DNA from: Candidatus Thiodiazotropha endoloripes
GTDB taxonomy: Bacteria; Pseudomonadota; Gammaproteobacteria; Chromatiales; Chromatiaceae
Length of the DNA stretch: 64,000 nt
Assembly: GCF_001708965.1 (NCBI RefSeq)
Contig: NZ_LVJW01000003.1
Coordinates: 1,116,001-1,180,000 of the forward strand
Direction: 5' to 3'
Within the stretch, counting starts at the first letter, position 1; every line of letters starts with the position of its first letter. A program made the translations under genes and the position numbers. The notes below the pieces were generated by a model that saw nothing but the letters and a program-made list of their open reading frames with translations, had not been told where the DNA came from and ran no database searches. Positions 7,812-17,715 of the stretch are shown one piece after another.

Positions 7812-10694
7812 CTACAACTGCTGAATCTTCTCCAGCTGAGTCTGCAGGCTCTGCAACGCTTTGCGGCTCTCAGTCAGTTTGTCCCGCTCTTTCTGAACCA
7901 CCGCTTCAGGCGCCTTGTCGACAAAGTTTGGATTGGAGAGCTTTTTGTCTGTCCGCTCCGCATCGGATTGCAGACGACTGATCTCTTTTTCCAGTCGCTT
8001 GATTTCAGCGGCCTTGTCGATCAGGCCGGCGAGGGGGATCAACACTTTCATCTCACCCACCAGGGCGGTGGCGGATTCAGGCTCCTTATCCTCCGGGGCC
8101 AATATCTCGATCGATTCGGTCTTCGCCAGAAAGTCGAGAAACGGACGGTGCCGTTCGGCATACAGTTTGTCACCCTCGTTGGTATTGGCCAGCAGCACAG
8201 GTACCGGCTTGCCGGGAGCGATATTCATTTCACCTTTGATCTTTCGGATGCCAAGGATGAACTGCATCACCCAGGCCATCTCACTTTCAGCATCTTCATC
8301 GATCAGAGAGTGACGTGCTTCGGGGTAAGGTTGATTCATGATCGTTGCGCTGGAATCTGCTGGCGTCTCTCCGACGGTGGCAGGAATCACACCGGCTATG
8401 GGGGCAACCCGCTGCCAGATCTCCTCGGTAATGAACGGCATCACCGGATGGGTGAGTCGCAACAGATTTTCCAGTACCCGCACCAGGGTACGTCGGGTAC
8501 CCCGTTTCGCCTCGTCACTGGCCTGCTCATTGTTGAGCACCGGTTTGCAGAGCTCCAGATACCAGTCGCAATACTCGTTCCAGGTAAACTCATAGATCGC
8601 CTGGGCAGCATGGTCGAACCGGTAGCCGTCGATGGCATCGGCCACCGCCTGTTTGGTCTTCTGCAGGCGCGACAGGATCCAACGGTCTGCCAGGGAGCGT
8701 TGCAGGCTGCCGGCGGCCGCGGAGTGTCCGGTCTTGATTTCGCCGATCGCGCAATCCTGGCCTTCCACGTTCATCATTACGTAACGGGCGGCGTTCCAGA
8801 GCTTGTTACAGAAGTTGCGATAACCCTCGATACGACCCATGTCGAGCTTGATGTCACGGCCGGTTGCGGCCAGTGCGGCGAAGGTGAAACGCATCGCGTC
8901 TGTGCCGAATGCGGGGATACCGTCCGGCAGACTTCGGCGGGTCATCTTTTCGATCTTCTCCGCCAGATGAGGCTGCATCATGCCACTGGTGCGCTTGCTG
9001 ACCAGGGACTCCAGATCGATGCCGTCGATGACATCGATGGGATCGAGCACATTACCCTTCGACTTGGACATTTTGTTGCCTTCGCCGTCCCTCACCAGGC
9101 CATGCACATAGACCTCCTTGAATGGCACATCGCCCATGAACTTCAGACCCATCATGATCATCCGCGCGACCCAGAAGAAGATGATATCGAAACCGGTGAC
9201 CAGTACATTGGTTGGATAGAAATCTTTCAGACGCTCGGTCTGTTCCGGCCATCCCAGGGTGGAGAATGGCCAGAGGGCGGAGCTGAACCAGGTATCGAGT
9301 ACATCCTCGTCCTGTCGAAGCGGATAGTCATCCGCAAGATTGTGTTTGCTTCTGACCTCTGCTTCGGAGCGCCCCACATAGACGTTGCCTTCGTCGTCAT
9401 ACCAGGCGGGTATCCGGTGTCCCCACCAGATCTGACGACTGATGCACCAGTCCTGGATATTGCGCATCCACTCGTAGTAGGTGTTTTTCCAGTTGTCCGG
9501 AACAAAACGGATTTTACCGCTCTCCACCGCCTCGATGGCCGGTTTTGCAAGCGGGGCGATCTTCACATACCACTGGTCGGTGAGAAAGGGTTCGATGACT
9601 GCGCCGGAACGGTCCCCTCTGGGTACCATCAGTTTGTGATCCTCGATCTTTTCCAACAATCCCTGCTCCTGCAGGTCGGCCACCATCAGTTTTCTCGCTT
9701 CGTAGCGGTCCAGACCCACATACTTCTGGGGCAGCAGACTGCCTTCCTCCGCTTCATTGTCGCGAATCGCCGCATCGATGGTGAAGATGTTGATCAGACC
9801 ACCGTGGATCTGTTCGCTGATATTGATCTCATCCCGATGACGCTGCCAGACCGCATAGTCGTTGAAGTCATGGGCCGGAGTGATCTTCACACAGCCGGTG
9901 CCGAATTCAGGATCGACATGCTCTTCGTCGGCGATGATCGGGATCCGGCGGCCGGTCAGCGGCAGCTCCAGCAACTCACCGATCATATGCTTGTAGCGCT
10001 CATCGTTCGGATTCACCGCAACCGCACAGTCGCCCAGCATGGTCTCCGGGCGGGTGGTGGCGACGATCAGATGCCCCTGGCCGTTGGTCAATGGGTAGCG
10101 CATATGCCACATGTAGCCATTCTCCTCTTCGGAGAGCACCTCCAGGTCGGATACTGCGGTATGCAGCTTGGGATCCCAGTTGACCAGCCGCTTACCCCGA
10201 TAGATCAGTCCCTCCTCGTAGAGGCGGACAAATACCTCTTTGACCGCGTCGGAGAGTCCATCGTCCATGGTGAAGCGTTCGTGCTGCCAGTCCAGGGAGG
10301 AGCCGAGCCGGCGCAATTGCCGGGTGATGTTGCCACCGGACTCCTGTTGCCACTCCCAGATCCTTTCGATGAATTTTTCCCGTCCCAGGTCGTGGCGCTT
10401 TTTCTGTTCCGCCTCGAGCTGCCGCTCCACCACCATCTGGGTGGCGATACCGGCATGGTCGGTGCCGGGCTGCCAGAGTGTCTGGTCACCTTTCATCCGG
10501 TGATAGCGGATCAGGGTGTCCATGATGGTGTTATTAAACCCATGTCCCATGTGCAGATTGCCGGTGACATTGGGTGGGGGAATCATGATGCAGTAACTGT
10601 CACCGTCTGTTTTGGTCGGTGCGAAATAGCCGCGCTCCTCCCAGGTCTGATACCAGCTTTGCTCAATGGCGTGTGGATTATAGGTTTTTTCCAT
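7812..10694 (-). CDS. valS: valyl-tRNA synthetase
   Basis: Class I aminoacyl-tRNA synthetase of 960 residues that charges tRNA-Val and edits misactivated threonine. The HIGH motif appears as HMGHG in [14 protein letters not shown] (near residue 48), the KMSKS loop as KMSKSKGN, and the editing domain with [10 protein letters not shown] and [16 protein letters not shown]. The C-terminal 65 residues form the family's coiled-coil tRNA-binding arm. The ATG at 10694 (MEKTYNPH) is chosen over an upstream in-frame extension that would add 52 non-conserved residues. One copy of the TTAACAG repeat family lies just upstream. A long open frame antisense to it is a codon-bias shadow. Confidence 0.97.
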   Translation of the reverse strand: MEKTYNPHAIEQSWYQTWEERGYFAPTKTDGDSYCIMIPPPNVTGNLHMGHGFNNTIMDTLIRYHRMKGDQTLWQPGTDHAGIATQMVVERQLEAEQKKRHDLGREKFIERIWEWQQESGGNITRQLRRLGSSLDWQHERFTMDDGLSDAVKEVFVRLYEEGLIYRGKRLVNWDPKLHTAVSDLEVLSEEENGYMWHMRYPLTNGQGHLIVATTRPETMLGDCAVAVNPNDERYKHMIGELLELPLTGRRIPIIADEEHVDPEFGTGCVKITPAHDFNDYAVWQRHRDEINISEQIHGGLINIFTIDAAIRDNEAEEGSLLPQKYVGLDRYEARKLMVADLQEQGLLEKIEDHKLMVPRGDRSGAVIEPFLTDQWYVKIAPLAKPAIEAVESGKIRFVPDNWKNTYYEWMRNIQDWCISRQIWWGHRIPAWYDDEGNVYVGRSEAEVRSKHNLADDYPLRQDEDVLDTWFSSALWPFSTLGWPEQTERLKDFYPTNVLVTGFDIIFFWVARMIMMGLKFMGDVPFKEVYVHGLVRDGEGNKMSKSKGNVLDPIDVIDGIDLESLVSKRTSGMMQPHLAEKIEKMTRRSLPDGIPAFGTDAMRFTFAALAATGRDIKLDMGRIEGYRNFCNKLWNAARYVMMNVEGQDCAIGEIKTGHSAAAGSLQRSLADRWILSRLQKTKQAVADAIDGYRFDHAAQAIYEFTWNEYCDWYLELCKPVLNNEQASDEAKRGTRRTLVRVLENLLRLTHPVMPFITEEIWQRVAPIAGVIPATVGETPADSSATIMNQPYPEARHSLIDEDAESEMAWVMQFILGIRKIKGEMNIAPGKPVPVLLANTNEGDKLYAERHRPFLDFLAKTESIEILAPEDKEPESATALVGEMKVLIPLAGLIDKAAEIKRLEKEISRLQSDAERTDKKLSNPNFVDKAPEAVVQKERDKLTESRKALQSLQTQLEKIQQL

Positions 10695-10752
10695 GGATCT
10701 ATTAATGGTGTAGCAGCAAAAAAGGAGTATTATAACCTGCTTGAACACGGGT

Positions 10753-10770
10753 CTGTTAACACTAATCCAA
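10753..10770 (-). repeat. copy of the GTGTTAACAG repeat upstream of valS
   Basis: Read on the minus strand this is TTGGATTAGTGTTAACAG, identical over 18 bases to the core of the element at 27496-27528. It lies 59 bp upstream of the valS start codon and lacks the flanking GGCCCTA arm. Confidence 0.6.
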
Positions 10771-10967
10771 ACTGTTTGTGTTGTCCCGGATAAATATTCC
10801 AACAGCACCGATCGGATCAGCGATAACAGACCCCAGGGCAGATGTTGCAATCTTGCAGTGAAAAAAAGGGCCAGGGAGGACGGTCTTTTTTATCGCGCTG
10901 ATCATAGCTTCAAATGAGACCTGAACACTATTGGGCGAATATAAAAAACAAGGGGAGAAGCGACACC

Positions 10968-13748
10968 ATGAGTAATTCACGACATGTCTTTGCATTCGAT
11001 AAGGGCGACGGAAAAAACAAGAAACTGCTCGGAGGCAAGGGTGCAAACCTTTGTGAAATGACCCAGTTCGGCTTGAATGTGCCGCCGGGTTTCGTGATCA
11101 GTACGGAAGCCTGTCTCGACTATCTGGCAACCGAAAACAAAGTTTTGCCCAGCGAATTGATGGAAGATGTGCGTACTCATATGCAGCAGGTCGAGGCCTC
11201 TACCGGCAAGGGTTTCGGTGATCCGGCCAATCCGCTGCTGGTCTCCGTGCGTTCCGGTTCCGCCATGTCGATGCCCGGCATGATGGATACCATCCTCAAT
11301 CTTGGTCTCAACAGTGAAACTCTGCAGGGGGTCATCGAACAGACCGGCGACCCTCGCTTTGGTTACGATGCCTATCGTCGCTTCATTCAGCTGTTCGGCA
11401 AGGTTGCCCTGGGAGTCCCAGATGAAGCCTTCGACGAGGAGTTCGAGGCGGTTAAGCAGGATGCCCATGTGAATGAGGATGTGGGGCTCTCCGCTGAAGA
11501 TCTTCAGGAGATCAGTGAACGCTTCCTGACCGTGTTCGAACAGCAGACCGGGCGTCCCTTTCCGGAAGATCCCTATGAGCAGCTGGAGATCGCCATCAAA
11601 GCGGTCTTCGGCTCCTGGATGGGCAAAAGGGCGGTGGACTATCGCCGTCAGTTCAACATCACCCCCGATATGGCCAATGGCACGGCGGTCAATGTCTGCA
11701 CCATGGTGTTCGGCAACCGGGGTAACGATTCGGCTACCGGTGTCGCCTTCACCCGAAATCCGGGTACCGGTGAGAACAAACTGTTCGGTGAATATCTGGT
11801 CAATGCCCAGGGAGAGGATGTGGTGGCTGGTATCCGCACCCCCAAGCCGATTGCCCGTCTGGCAGATGAGATGCCGGAGATGGCCACGCAATTGGAGACC
11901 TTGCGACAGAAGCTGGAGGAGCACTACAAAGAGGTACAGGATTTCGAATTCACCATAGAACAGGGGACCCTCTACTGTCTGCAGACCCGCAACGGCAAGA
12001 TGAATGCCACCGCCATGGTGCGCACCTCGGTGGAGATGGTGGAAGAGGGGCTGATCAGCCGTGAACAGGCCCTGCTACGCATCGATCCCGCCTATCTGGA
12101 GCAGATGCTCTATCCCCGTTTGAACAATGTGGTGAAGGCTGAGCCGATCGCTCAGGGGCTGCCAGCATCGCCCGGAGCCGCCAGTGGTGTGGCGGTATTC
12201 GACGCGGACCGGGCCGAGATAATGGGTAAGGATCAGGGGCAGCAGGTGATCCTGTTGAGAGAGGAGACCAAGCCGGAAGATATCCATGGCTTTTTTGCCT
12301 CAGAGGGTATTCTCACCAGTCGCGGCGGCAAGACCTCCCACGCCGCGGTGGTTGCCCGGGGTATGGGCAAACCCTGTGTGGCGGGTGCCGAGGGGATCAG
12401 TGTGGATGTTCAACGGCGGGAGGCGGTTGCCAAAGGCACCGTGATTCGGGAAGGTGACATGATCACCATCGACGGCAGCAGCGGTAATGTCTATCTGGGC
12501 AAGCTTCCCATGGTGGAACCCGATTTTACCGAGGAGTTGAATCGCCTGCTGCGTTGGGCCGATGAGGTTGCCTACCTGCGGGTGATGACCAATGCGGATA
12601 CCCCAACCGATGCCAAGCGGGCACTCAAATATGGTGCCATGGGGATCGGGCTCTGTCGTACCGAACGCATGTTCAATGCGGTGGACAGATTGCCGGTGGT
12701 GATCGAGATGATCGTCGCGGAGTCTCCGGAACAGCGCCAGGCGGCTCTGGATAAACTGCTGCCCATGCAGCGGGGCGATTTCAAGTCGATCCTCGAGGTG
12801 ATGTCACCCAGGCCGGTGACCATCCGTCTGTTGGACCCACCCATTCATGAGTTTCTGCCGACTGAACAGCAGTTACTGCTCGATCTGGAGGAGTTGCAGC
12901 ATCTACGAAACTCGGTGCGGGGAATGAATGTCCTGGCCGGCAGCATGATGTTGTTGCAGGATCCGGAAAATGCCAAGCAGGAGGCTGATTCACTGCGTCA
13001 TTTGGTGGATGAAAGTCTGGTTGAACAAGCGATCGAGAAAAAGGAGACCATGCTGCGTAAGGTCAGAGTCCTGACGGAGACCAACCCGATGCTGGGACAT
13101 CGCGGTGTGCGCCTGGGCATCACCTTTCCAGAGATCTATGCCATGCAGATCCGCGCCATCCTGGAAGCGGCCGCCGAGTGTGCCGCCAAGGATCTGGAAG
13201 TGCATCCGCAAATGATGGTGCCCCAGGTGTGTACCGTCGAAGAGTTGAAGAAGGTGCGTGAGATGGTGGATGAGATTCGCGCCGATGTGGAGGAGAAATC
13301 CGGACATAAGATCAACTTCCGTTTCGGTACCATGATCGAGGTGGTGCGGGCCTGCATGCGGGCCGAATCACTGGCGGAAGAGGCGGAGTTTTTCTCATTC
13401 GGCACCAATGACCTGACCCAGGCCACCTTCTCATTCTCCAGAGAGGATGCGGAGAACAAATTCCTGCCCATGTACAATCAGAATGACATCCTGAAGGACA
13501 ACCCTTTTGAGGTGCTGGATGAGAAAGGTGTCGGCAAGCTGATGATGCTGGCCGTGGAGTGGGGGCGTCAGCACAAAAATGGACTCAGTGTGGGCATCTG
13601 CGGTGAACATGGTGGACACCCCAGCTCCATCGAGTTTTGCCATCGTGCCGGTCTGAACTATGTATCCTGTTCGGCACCCCGTGTACCGGTTGCCAGGCTG
13701 GCTGCCGCTCATGCCAGTCTGCTTAATGGTTCAGGTAATACGGAATAA
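10968..13748 (+). CDS. ppdK: pyruvate, phosphate dikinase
   Basis: A 926-residue cytosolic enzyme that interconverts pyruvate, ATP and phosphate with PEP, AMP and pyrophosphate. The N-terminal ATP-grasp domain (NKKLLGGKGANLCEM onward), the swivelling phosphohistidine domain (SRGGKTSHAAVVARGMGKPC, catalytic His near residue 457) and the C-terminal PEP/pyruvate barrel with SVGICGEHGGHPSS (catalytic Cys) are all present and full length. ATG at 10968 follows AGGGGAG and matches the family N-terminus. In sulfur-oxidising bacteria this enzyme may run in a pyrophosphate-linked direction; that is inference. It is divergent from valS. Confidence 0.96.
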   Translation: MSNSRHVFAFDKGDGKNKKLLGGKGANLCEMTQFGLNVPPGFVISTEACLDYLATENKVLPSELMEDVRTHMQQVEASTGKGFGDPANPLLVSVRSGSAMSMPGMMDTILNLGLNSETLQGVIEQTGDPRFGYDAYRRFIQLFGKVALGVPDEAFDEEFEAVKQDAHVNEDVGLSAEDLQEISERFLTVFEQQTGRPFPEDPYEQLEIAIKAVFGSWMGKRAVDYRRQFNITPDMANGTAVNVCTMVFGNRGNDSATGVAFTRNPGTGENKLFGEYLVNAQGEDVVAGIRTPKPIARLADEMPEMATQLETLRQKLEEHYKEVQDFEFTIEQGTLYCLQTRNGKMNATAMVRTSVEMVEEGLISREQALLRIDPAYLEQMLYPRLNNVVKAEPIAQGLPASPGAASGVAVFDADRAEIMGKDQGQQVILLREETKPEDIHGFFASEGILTSRGGKTSHAAVVARGMGKPCVAGAEGISVDVQRREAVAKGTVIREGDMITIDGSSGNVYLGKLPMVEPDFTEELNRLLRWADEVAYLRVMTNADTPTDAKRALKYGAMGIGLCRTERMFNAVDRLPVVIEMIVAESPEQRQAALDKLLPMQRGDFKSILEVMSPRPVTIRLLDPPIHEFLPTEQQLLLDLEELQHLRNSVRGMNVLAGSMMLLQDPENAKQEADSLRHLVDESLVEQAIEKKETMLRKVRVLTETNPMLGHRGVRLGITFPEIYAMQIRAILEAAAECAAKDLEVHPQMMVPQVCTVEELKKVREMVDEIRADVEEKSGHKINFRFGTMIEVVRACMRAESLAEEAEFFSFGTNDLTQATFSFSREDAENKFLPMYNQNDILKDNPFEVLDEKGVGKLMMLAVEWGRQHKNGLSVGICGEHGGHPSSIEFCHRAGLNYVSCSAPRVPVARLAAAHASLLNGSGNTE

Positions 13749-13882
13749 AACTGACGGCGCCAGTAAAATTTCTGTGTTCCGGAAATTGCTTACTGCTGTG
13801 CGGAAAAAATCAGTGCGTTTGTGTTTATTCGATGATCATGGTGATGCTTCACCTGATTACTAGCCTGCCCATCAGCGTATTC

Positions 13883-13943
13883 GGTGGGGCATGGCCCCAC
13901 CCTACATCCTGAAATCGGTGGTAGGGTGGGGCCATGCCCCACC
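13883..13943. repeat. perfect 23-bp inverted repeat with 15-nt loop
   Basis: 13883-13905 and 13921-13943 are exact reverse complements (arm core GGTGGGGCATGGCCCCAC). It lies 134 bp after ppdK. There is no T-run, so it is not a classical terminator; it more likely belongs to a genomic palindromic repeat family. Each arm is itself partly palindromic (TGGGGCATGGCCCCA). Confidence 0.8.
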
Positions 13944-14087
13944 AAATCGGGTTTGAGTAAGCACCATTCAGGTCTGTTTTGTATTGCCTTGTGCAGAATA
14001 TGAATCTTTGATTGTGAGTCACTGCTATGGCTTATACCCATCAAAATCAAGTGCTGCATAGCTTTCAACCAGATGAAACGTATCTAT

Positions 14088-14114
14088 TCCCGACATAGCG
14101 GGCGAATGCCGGGA
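14088..14114. repeat. REP-like 27-bp hairpin repeat, copy 1
   Basis: TCCCGACAT pairs with ATGCCGGGA (8 of 9). The 27-base unit matches a second copy at 32229-32255 in 21 positions (shared TCCCGACATA, GAAT and CCGGG), which marks it as a dispersed repeat and not a unique hairpin. Confidence 0.5.
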
Positions 14115-14355
14115 TCCAGAAAGTGCTGCAGCCCGTTGAGTAATGTACTCCACAAATGAATGCTAAGCACCGCAAGACGTGCGCAACAGATTTTGTGATC
14201 ATGTCCCTGCTAAAATCAGTCTGACCATATAGCAAGCCATCATCCACGGTGGTTCTGAACACTGTGATTGTCTTCTTTCAGTTAGGGTCTGAATCCATCT
14301 GCTAGGATAGAGCGTAGTTCAATAACAAAAACAAATTTGATAAGGAATTTATTCC

Positions 14356-16491
14356 ATGAACTCACGCAAGCTTATTCTTCTGTCGGTTATCGCGGTTGTC
14401 GTGATCCTGTTTTTCGCATTCGATCTTGACCGATACCTGACCCTCGATTACTTAAAATCCCAACGGGATGCGATTATCGCCTGGAAGGATGCACAGCCAC
14501 TTCTGGCCAGTGTCAGCTTCTTTGTCGTCTATGTTGCGGTTACCGCGCTGTCACTGCCGGGTGCTGCGATCATGACCCTGGCCGTCGGTGCGGTGTTCGG
14601 ATTTATCTGGGGACTGATACTGGTCTCCTTTGCCTCCACAATCGGCGCCACTCTGGCATTTCTGATTGCCCGCTTCCTGTTACGGGATATGGTTCAGTCC
14701 AGATATGGCGATCGTCTCAAAGCGATCAATGAAGGGGTCGAGAAGGATGGCGCTTTTTATCTGTTTACATTGCGCCTGGTGCCCATATTTCCATTTTTCG
14801 TGATCAATCTGCTGATGGCTTTGACGCCGCTGGGCACCTGGACATTTTACTGGGTCAGTCAGCTCGGAATGTTGGCCGGTACCATTGTCTATGTGAATGC
14901 GGGTACCCAGTTGGCCACGCTGGAGAGTGCATCCGGCATACTCTCTCCCGCATTGATTGGCTCGTTTGTGCTACTCGGTCTGTTTCCCCTGTTGGCCAAA
15001 AAAGCGGTTGCCATGATTAAACAGAGAAAAGCCCTGAAGGGGTGGCAACGACCCACAGATTTCGATCGTAACCTGGTTGTTATCGGTGGTGGCTCAGCAG
15101 GTCTGGTCTCGGCCTATATCGCAGCCGCGGTGAAGTCCAAGGTTACCCTGATCGAGAAGCATAAGATGGGAGGGGATTGTCTGAATACAGGCTGTGTGCC
15201 CTCGAAGGCGTTGATTCGCAGCTCCCGAATACTCAACCAATCCCGACGTGCACAGGAGTGGGGGTTCGATGCGATTGACGTGAAGTATGATTTCAGTGAG
15301 ATCATGCAGCGGGTGCAGCGGGTGGTCAAACAGGTGGAACCCCACGACTCTGTGGATCGCTATACCGGCCTGGGTGTGGATGTGGTCGAGGGTGAGGCAA
15401 AGATCACCTCACCCTACAGCGTCGAAGTGAACGGTATCGAGTTCAGAACTCCGAACATCATCGTTGCCACAGGAGCCAGGCCCTTTGTGCCGCCGATCAA
15501 AGGAATCGACAGGATTGACTATCTGACTTCCGACAATCTCTGGCAGTTGCGGGAGAAGCCGGAACGCCTGTTGGTGTTGGGCGGAGGTCCGATTGGTTGT
15601 GAACTGTCGCAGGCCTTTGCCAGGTTCGGCAGTCAGGTGACCATTGTCGAGATGATGCCGAGATTGATGATCAGGGAAGATGAGGATGTGGCCGAACTGG
15701 TGGCTGAACGTTTTCGCGAAGAGGGTATTCAGCTGTTGGTCGGTCATAAGGCGGTGGAGTTTTTCAAGGAGGATAGGGAGCAGGTCTTGATCTGTGATCG
15801 TGATGGTGAGCAGGTGGAGGTAGCTTTCGATCAGGTGTTGGTTGCGGTAGGACGAAAACCCAATACAACCGGGTTTGGTCTGGAGGAGCTGGATGTCGCT
15901 CTCAACCCCAATGGAACCCTGGCAACCGATGAGTATCTGCAAACCTCGATTCCCACCATCTACGCCTGTGGTGATGTGGCTGGTCCCTATCAGTTCACCC
16001 ATACCGCAGCGCATCAGGCCTGGTATGCCGCGGTGAACAGCCTGTTCGGCCTGTTTCGGCGCTTTAAAGTGGACTATTCGGTGATCCCGTTTGCCACCTT
16101 TACCGATCCGGAGGTAGCCCGGGTGGGGCTGAATGAGCTGGAGGCCGAGCAACAGGGTATCGAATACGAGGTAACCCGTTTCGATCTTGCTGAACTGGAT
16201 CGTGCGATTGCGGAAGGGGAGGCCCATGGCATGGTCAAGGTACTGACACCACCAGGAAAAGACCGGGTGCTGGGCGCTACAATCGTCGGCGAGAACGCAG
16301 GTGAATTGATCGGTGAATTCACCGCAGCCATGAAGCACGGTTTCGGCCTGAACAAGATACTTGGCACCATACATATCTATCCAACCCTGTTCGAAGCCAA
16401 TAAGTATGTGGCTGGAACATGGAAGCGGGCACATAAACCGGAGGGGGTACTGACCTGGGTGGAGCGTTTCCATAGCTGGCGGAGAGGGTGA
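14356..16491 (+). CDS. TVP38/DedA-like membrane domain fused to MerA-like FAD/NAD disulfide oxidoreductase
   Basis: A 711-residue fusion. Residues 1-225 are a TVP38/TMEM64-type (SNARE-associated/DedA-like) membrane domain with LPGAAIMTLAVGAVFGFIWG and RLVPIFPFFVINLLMAL. Residues 235-711 form a class I pyridine nucleotide-disulfide oxidoreductase with the FAD loop VVIGGGSAGLVSAYIA, the redox pair in GGDCLNTGCVPSKAL, the NAD loop VLGGGPIGCELSQAF, and the dimerisation domain ending HIYPTLFE. This resembles mercuric reductase/dihydrolipoamide dehydrogenase but lacks the MerA C-terminal vicinal cysteines. The substrate is unknown, perhaps a membrane-proximal disulfide or quinone. ATG at 14356 follows AAGGAA. 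Confidence 0.85.
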   Translation: MNSRKLILLSVIAVVVILFFAFDLDRYLTLDYLKSQRDAIIAWKDAQPLLASVSFFVVYVAVTALSLPGAAIMTLAVGAVFGFIWGLILVSFASTIGATLAFLIARFLLRDMVQSRYGDRLKAINEGVEKDGAFYLFTLRLVPIFPFFVINLLMALTPLGTWTFYWVSQLGMLAGTIVYVNAGTQLATLESASGILSPALIGSFVLLGLFPLLAKKAVAMIKQRKALKGWQRPTDFDRNLVVIGGGSAGLVSAYIAAAVKSKVTLIEKHKMGGDCLNTGCVPSKALIRSSRILNQSRRAQEWGFDAIDVKYDFSEIMQRVQRVVKQVEPHDSVDRYTGLGVDVVEGEAKITSPYSVEVNGIEFRTPNIIVATGARPFVPPIKGIDRIDYLTSDNLWQLREKPERLLVLGGGPIGCELSQAFARFGSQVTIVEMMPRLMIREDEDVAELVAERFREEGIQLLVGHKAVEFFKEDREQVLICDRDGEQVEVAFDQVLVAVGRKPNTTGFGLEELDVALNPNGTLATDEYLQTSIPTIYACGDVAGPYQFTHTAAHQAWYAAVNSLFGLFRRFKVDYSVIPFATFTDPEVARVGLNELEAEQQGIEYEVTRFDLAELDRAIAEGEAHGMVKVLTPPGKDRVLGATIVGENAGELIGEFTAAMKHGFGLNKILGTIHIYPTLFEANKYVAGTWKRAHKPEGVLTWVERFHSWRRG

Positions 16492-16575
16492 ACAAGCTAT
16501 TCTCAAGCGGGGTGTGATCTGTGATATTCTGTCGACTCCCAATTCGTCGACAGAGAACCCTGATGAGGTGAAACC

Positions 16576-17370
16576 ATGCTGTTGCGTCGCATGATCAGAA
16601 CACTTCGCTTGATAACACGCCACTCAATAGACAATCAGAGTCAACCTGAAGAGAGATCAATACGAGGCAGCCATGCCCCAACGGTCCTCTTTGCTTTGGT
16701 TGGATTACTCTTTACTGGTGGTATCTATGCGGACAGCCACGCCTGGCAGGGAGCCCTGCAGGATGGCAGTCAAATCTCGATCGATCCCAATACCAATAAG
16801 GTAACCCGTAACGCCGAAGGGGTCAGTTCGCCGCTCTGGGATGGCGTACACAGTCTGGATAACGGCGCGGTGATCATTGTGCGTAATGGGGTTGTCATCA
16901 AGGATGTGGCAATCATCGAAGCGCAGCGTGAACAGGAGCGCGACCGGCTCAATGCGGCCTGTATGCAGCTGGTGAGAAAGGTCTGTGGTGAACATAACGA
17001 GTGTGGTGATCAACCCGCTTGTGATCCTGCCCGCCAACTGTTGGCCATGGAACGGGAAGAGCTGAACGAGAGCTGGGCGGGTATGGTGCTGGAATCCTCC
17101 ACCCACTGCCTGGAGGGGCTCGGCAACGAGGCGTTTTTTAAATCCTGTGAGCGATCCTCCGGGGAAAAGACACCCTGTGAAAAGTTACAACTCAAGGTTT
17201 GCGGGAATCAGAATCAATGCTCAGAGCGAGAGTCATGCGGTGCCGCCAGTCAACTGGTCGTTATGGAAAAACAGGATAAGTTTTCGGTTCCTGGCGGCTT
17301 TACCTATGCGACAGCCCAGTGTCGGGATCTATTGGCGAAGCAGAACGACTTTTTCGAATTGTGTGAATAG
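16576..17370 (+). CDS. secreted protein with two tandem six-cysteine domains, unknown function
   Basis: A 264-residue protein with an N-terminal hydrophobic segment (residues 35-52, probable signal peptide or anchor ending near YADSHA), a beta-rich middle (55-112), then two homologous cysteine domains. Cysteines fall at 129, 137, 143, 149, 178, 191 and again at 201, 209, 215, 221, 249, 263, with near-identical spacing and shared residues (KVCG.xNxC, QLxxME, C..L....FF..C). Six cysteines per unit suggest three disulfides in the periplasm. I do not recognise the family. It lies 84 bp after the disulfide oxidoreductase fusion on the same strand, which may be more than coincidence. Confidence 0.75.
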   Translation: MLLRRMIRTLRLITRHSIDNQSQPEERSIRGSHAPTVLFALVGLLFTGGIYADSHAWQGALQDGSQISIDPNTNKVTRNAEGVSSPLWDGVHSLDNGAVIIVRNGVVIKDVAIIEAQREQERDRLNAACMQLVRKVCGEHNECGDQPACDPARQLLAMEREELNESWAGMVLESSTHCLEGLGNEAFFKSCERSSGEKTPCEKLQLKVCGNQNQCSERESCGAASQLVVMEKQDKFSVPGGFTYATAQCRDLLAKQNDFFELCE

Positions 17371-17543
17371 TTCGCACTAAAGTGTCGGAATTCTTAACAA
17401 TTTGTTCAGGTGGTCTGGCTAAGATTAATCAACCACCTAGACAACTTTTGTTGAATATTACCGAAATGGTGTGGTTTTTTGATGGTATTGGCGTCGAATT
17501 TATTTACACTTGTCGTGAAGTGTGAACTGTTCAATTAGCTTTG
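17371..17543. other. intergenic region with a 7-bp hairpin downstream of the cysteine-rich gene
   Basis: AGGTGGT (17408-17414) can pair with ACCACCT (17432-17438), a possible 3' hairpin of the preceding gene but without a T-run. Otherwise it is AT-rich lead-in to the FNR-type promoter. Confidence 0.3.
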
Positions 17544-17592
17544 TTGATGTAAATCAAACAGTTATTTCCTATGGCACCGATATTGCGAGTAT
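17544..17592 (+). promoter_or_regulatory. FNR/Anr box and class II promoter
   Basis: TTGATGTAAATCAA at 17544-17557 matches the FNR consensus TTGAT-N4-ATCAA in every base. GATATT at 17579-17584 is a fair -10 box. With the FNR dyad centred at 17550.5, a transcript start near 17592 would put it at -41.5, the class II activation position. This predicts oxygen-limited expression of the ORF starting at 17623. Confidence 0.75.
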
Positions 17593-17622
17593 AGAAGTGA
17601 GAAAACCAATCGGAGAGACAAG

Positions 17623-17715
17623 ATGTTAAGCAGTAATCAACAACTTAACCTATGGCCCGAGGACCCGGCATGGCCAGATCCTTTTGGTGATGACCCCTAT
17701 GACATCAGCCGCTAA
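17623..17715 (+). CDS. 30-residue small protein under an FNR-type promoter, unknown function
   Basis: The frame reads MLSSNQQLNLWPEDPAWPDP followed by FGDDPYDISR and TAA. GGAGAG precedes the ATG with good spacing, and the FNR promoter lies about 30 bp upstream of the start codon. The composition (two Trp, five Pro, five Asp, no Cys, strongly acidic) is unlike random sequence and unlike a leader peptide rich in one amino acid. No similarity is recognised; it could be a regulatory or assembly small protein, or a modified-peptide precursor. It converges with the phaB terminator. Confidence 0.55.
   Translation: MLSSNQQLNLWPEDPAWPDPFGDDPYDISR

Larger units (their letters stand above)
13749..14355. 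other. 607-bp intergenic region with two hairpin repeats
   Basis: No ORF here looks real. The region carries the 23-bp perfect inverted repeat at 13883-13943, a second imperfect hairpin at 14088-14114, and otherwise AT-rich sequence leading to the promoter of the next gene. Confidence 0.6.

Noticed and set aside
7968-10793. A 941-codon open frame antisense to valS
   Set aside because: It is the complementary-strand shadow of a highly biased synthetase gene; its translation is Asp/His/Gly-rich without recognisable domains, and valS itself is unambiguous.
15409-16623. A 404-codon frame antisense to the flavin reductase fusion
   Set aside because: Shadow frame of a conserved gene; no ribosome site or family motif.
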